Below, one piece after another: positions 15,935 to 16,449 of a DNA stretch of 16,449 bases. The translations under genes and the position numbers were made by a program. Position 1 is the stretch's first letter. Every line of letters starts with the position of its first letter. Origin of the DNA: an uncultured Schwartzia sp. Its GTDB lineage: Bacteria > Bacillota > Negativicutes > Selenomonadales > Selenomonadaceae. The notes below the pieces were generated by a model. That model was not told where the DNA came from, did not search any database, and saw only the letters and a program-made list of their open reading frames with translations. The DNA is taken from positions 1-16,449 of the forward strand of contig CAJPQU010000025.1 in assembly GCA_905372875.1 (NCBI GenBank). Direction: 5' to 3'.

Positions 15935-16219
15935 ATATTCAGCAATTCCGTAATCGCAACAGCCGCGACCATCACAGCACCGGTCTCAGTTGTAAGCGAT
16001 GTATTGAAATATGGGCCGGCAACTTATGAGATATGTACGGATATTATTCGAGAAGATGATAATGCGCTGTTTATTGATACCGAGAAACATGTTGGAATTA
16101 GGATAGGGTCAATTGCCCTTAAGAAAATTAATATCCCTAAATATATCATTATTATGACTACAAGTGGTGCTAAAGTATATATAAATGCCAAATATAAAGA
16201 TCATAGTGTGGGAGATTAA
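15935..16219 (+). pseudogene. Orphan C-terminal toxin module without exoprotein body
   Basis: An open frame of 94 codons follows the immunity stop directly and encodes a variant of the exoprotein's C-terminal module. Its first ~50 residues match the main tip with only two substitutions up to FIDT. After that it diverges (EKHVGIRIGS, then a region one residue shorter, then PKYIIIMTTSG) and ends in the same SVGD. There is no ATG or SD site at the front. The only usable start is TTG at 16004, which would drop the hydrophobic segment. It is best read as a silent, displaced tip (orphan cdiA-CT), usable after recombination with the exoprotein gene, rather than an expressed gene. Weak expression of a shortened protein cannot be excluded. 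Confidence 0.8.
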
Positions 16220-16221
16220 CC

Positions 16222-16449
16222 ATGGAATTCTGGAGAATAACGGGTTTAGGGACTGTGTTTAATGCTCTATATCAATTTTGGAAAGCATATAAAAAACGCG
16301 ACAACATCTCTAAGAATACCCTATTCTTAGAAACCGTTACCCTTGTACTTTTAGTAGAAGCAATAGATATGCTTACGATAGATTGGCTGTACAATTATTT
16401 AGGGAGAATTTATTATAACAGGCTAATCGGTGGCCTATTTGATGCCATA
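16222..16449 (+). CDS. Putative membrane immunity protein 2 (3' truncated by window end)
   Basis: This is the first 76 codons of a second immunity gene, homologous to the one at 15578. It has the same spacing to the preceding toxin stop and the same GTGGGAG ribosome site. It differs from immunity 1 at 14 of 76 residues. Thirteen lie within residues 7-50, including LG to FW at 19-20 and SGS to RDN at 26-28. Residues 51-72 (from LTIDWLYNYLGR to LIGGL) are identical. It should protect against the orphan tip's variant. It may be expressed by read-through from the exoprotein promoter even though its toxin is silent, giving the cell a wider immunity range. Confidence 0.72.
   Translation, partial: MEFWRITGLGTVFNALYQFWKAYKKRDNISKNTLFLETVTLVLLVEAIDMLTIDWLYNYLGRIYYNRLIGGLFDAI

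Larger units (their letters stand above)
15935..16449 (+). repeat. Toxin-tip/immunity cassette, direct repeat unit 2 (continues past the window)
   Basis: This is the second unit of the tandem cassette repeat. It holds an orphan toxin tip and a second immunity gene. The toxin part is one codon shorter than in unit 1, so the offset falls from 647 to 644 bases. The unit runs off the window end at the 76th immunity codon. Further units downstream are possible but cannot be seen. Confidence 0.9.

Noticed and set aside
1..16449. tRNA, rRNA, CRISPR array, insertion sequence or integrase genes
   Set aside because: I saw no tRNA-like cloverleaf, no spaced short repeats, no transposase or recombinase-like protein, and no terminal inverted repeats near the cassette duplication. 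The duplication looks like a product of homologous recombination.

Overview
The window looks like chromosomal DNA of a diderm Firmicute, most likely a Negativicutes species of the Selenomonas/Mitsuokella/Dialister/Megasphaera type. It pairs outer-membrane machinery (ExbB/ExbD/TonB and a two-partner-secreted giant exoprotein) with gene families typical of Firmicutes (a NusG domain II protein next to a Gx transporter family protein). The body is GC-rich with strong Shine-Dalgarno (SD) sites. The last ~1.2 kb is clearly AT-richer. All supported genes are on the + strand. The lineage is an inference; there is no rRNA here.

Region 1 (1-1459) is a TonB energiser set: the 3' end of exbB, then exbD and a TonB-like protein, packed with overlaps. 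Region 2 (1580-9276) reads as one metal-uptake and electron-transfer locus. Its genes are an FTR1-family iron permease, a periplasmic P19/Tp34-type protein, a DUF2318 membrane protein with a cysteine-rich periplasmic domain, two paralogous FtsX/MacB-type ABC permeases with their ATPase, an FMN-binding lipoprotein, a small NusG domain II protein and a Gx transporter family membrane protein. The FTR1-P19-DUF2318-ABC part follows the Campylobacter p19-type layout. The flavin lipoprotein/NusG II/Gx tail resembles parts of Gram-positive flavin-based extracellular electron-transfer loci. Together they suggest iron import coupled to redox chemistry outside the cytoplasmic membrane. A strong hairpin and a terminator-like structure lie just after the P19 gene and could set its level apart from the downstream genes.

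Region 3 (9277-16449) begins with a good extended -10 promoter. It drives a 2054-residue filamentous-haemagglutinin/CdiA-type exoprotein: signal peptide, TPS transport domain, FHA repeats, a central conserved domain and a pretoxin region lacking a VENN motif. The exoprotein ends in a ~95-residue AT-rich C-terminal module, followed 2 bp later by a small multi-spanning membrane protein. This toxin-tip/immunity pair is repeated immediately downstream as an orphan tip lacking an exoprotein body, plus a second immunity gene cut by the window end. The first 130 nt of the two tips differ at a single base and the rest has diverged, as expected of a contact-dependent inhibition locus that swaps tips by recombination. 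I do not recognise the toxin family. Its hydrophobic stretches and its membrane-embedded partner suggest a membrane-acting toxin. No transporter partner (TpsB/CdiB) lies in the window.
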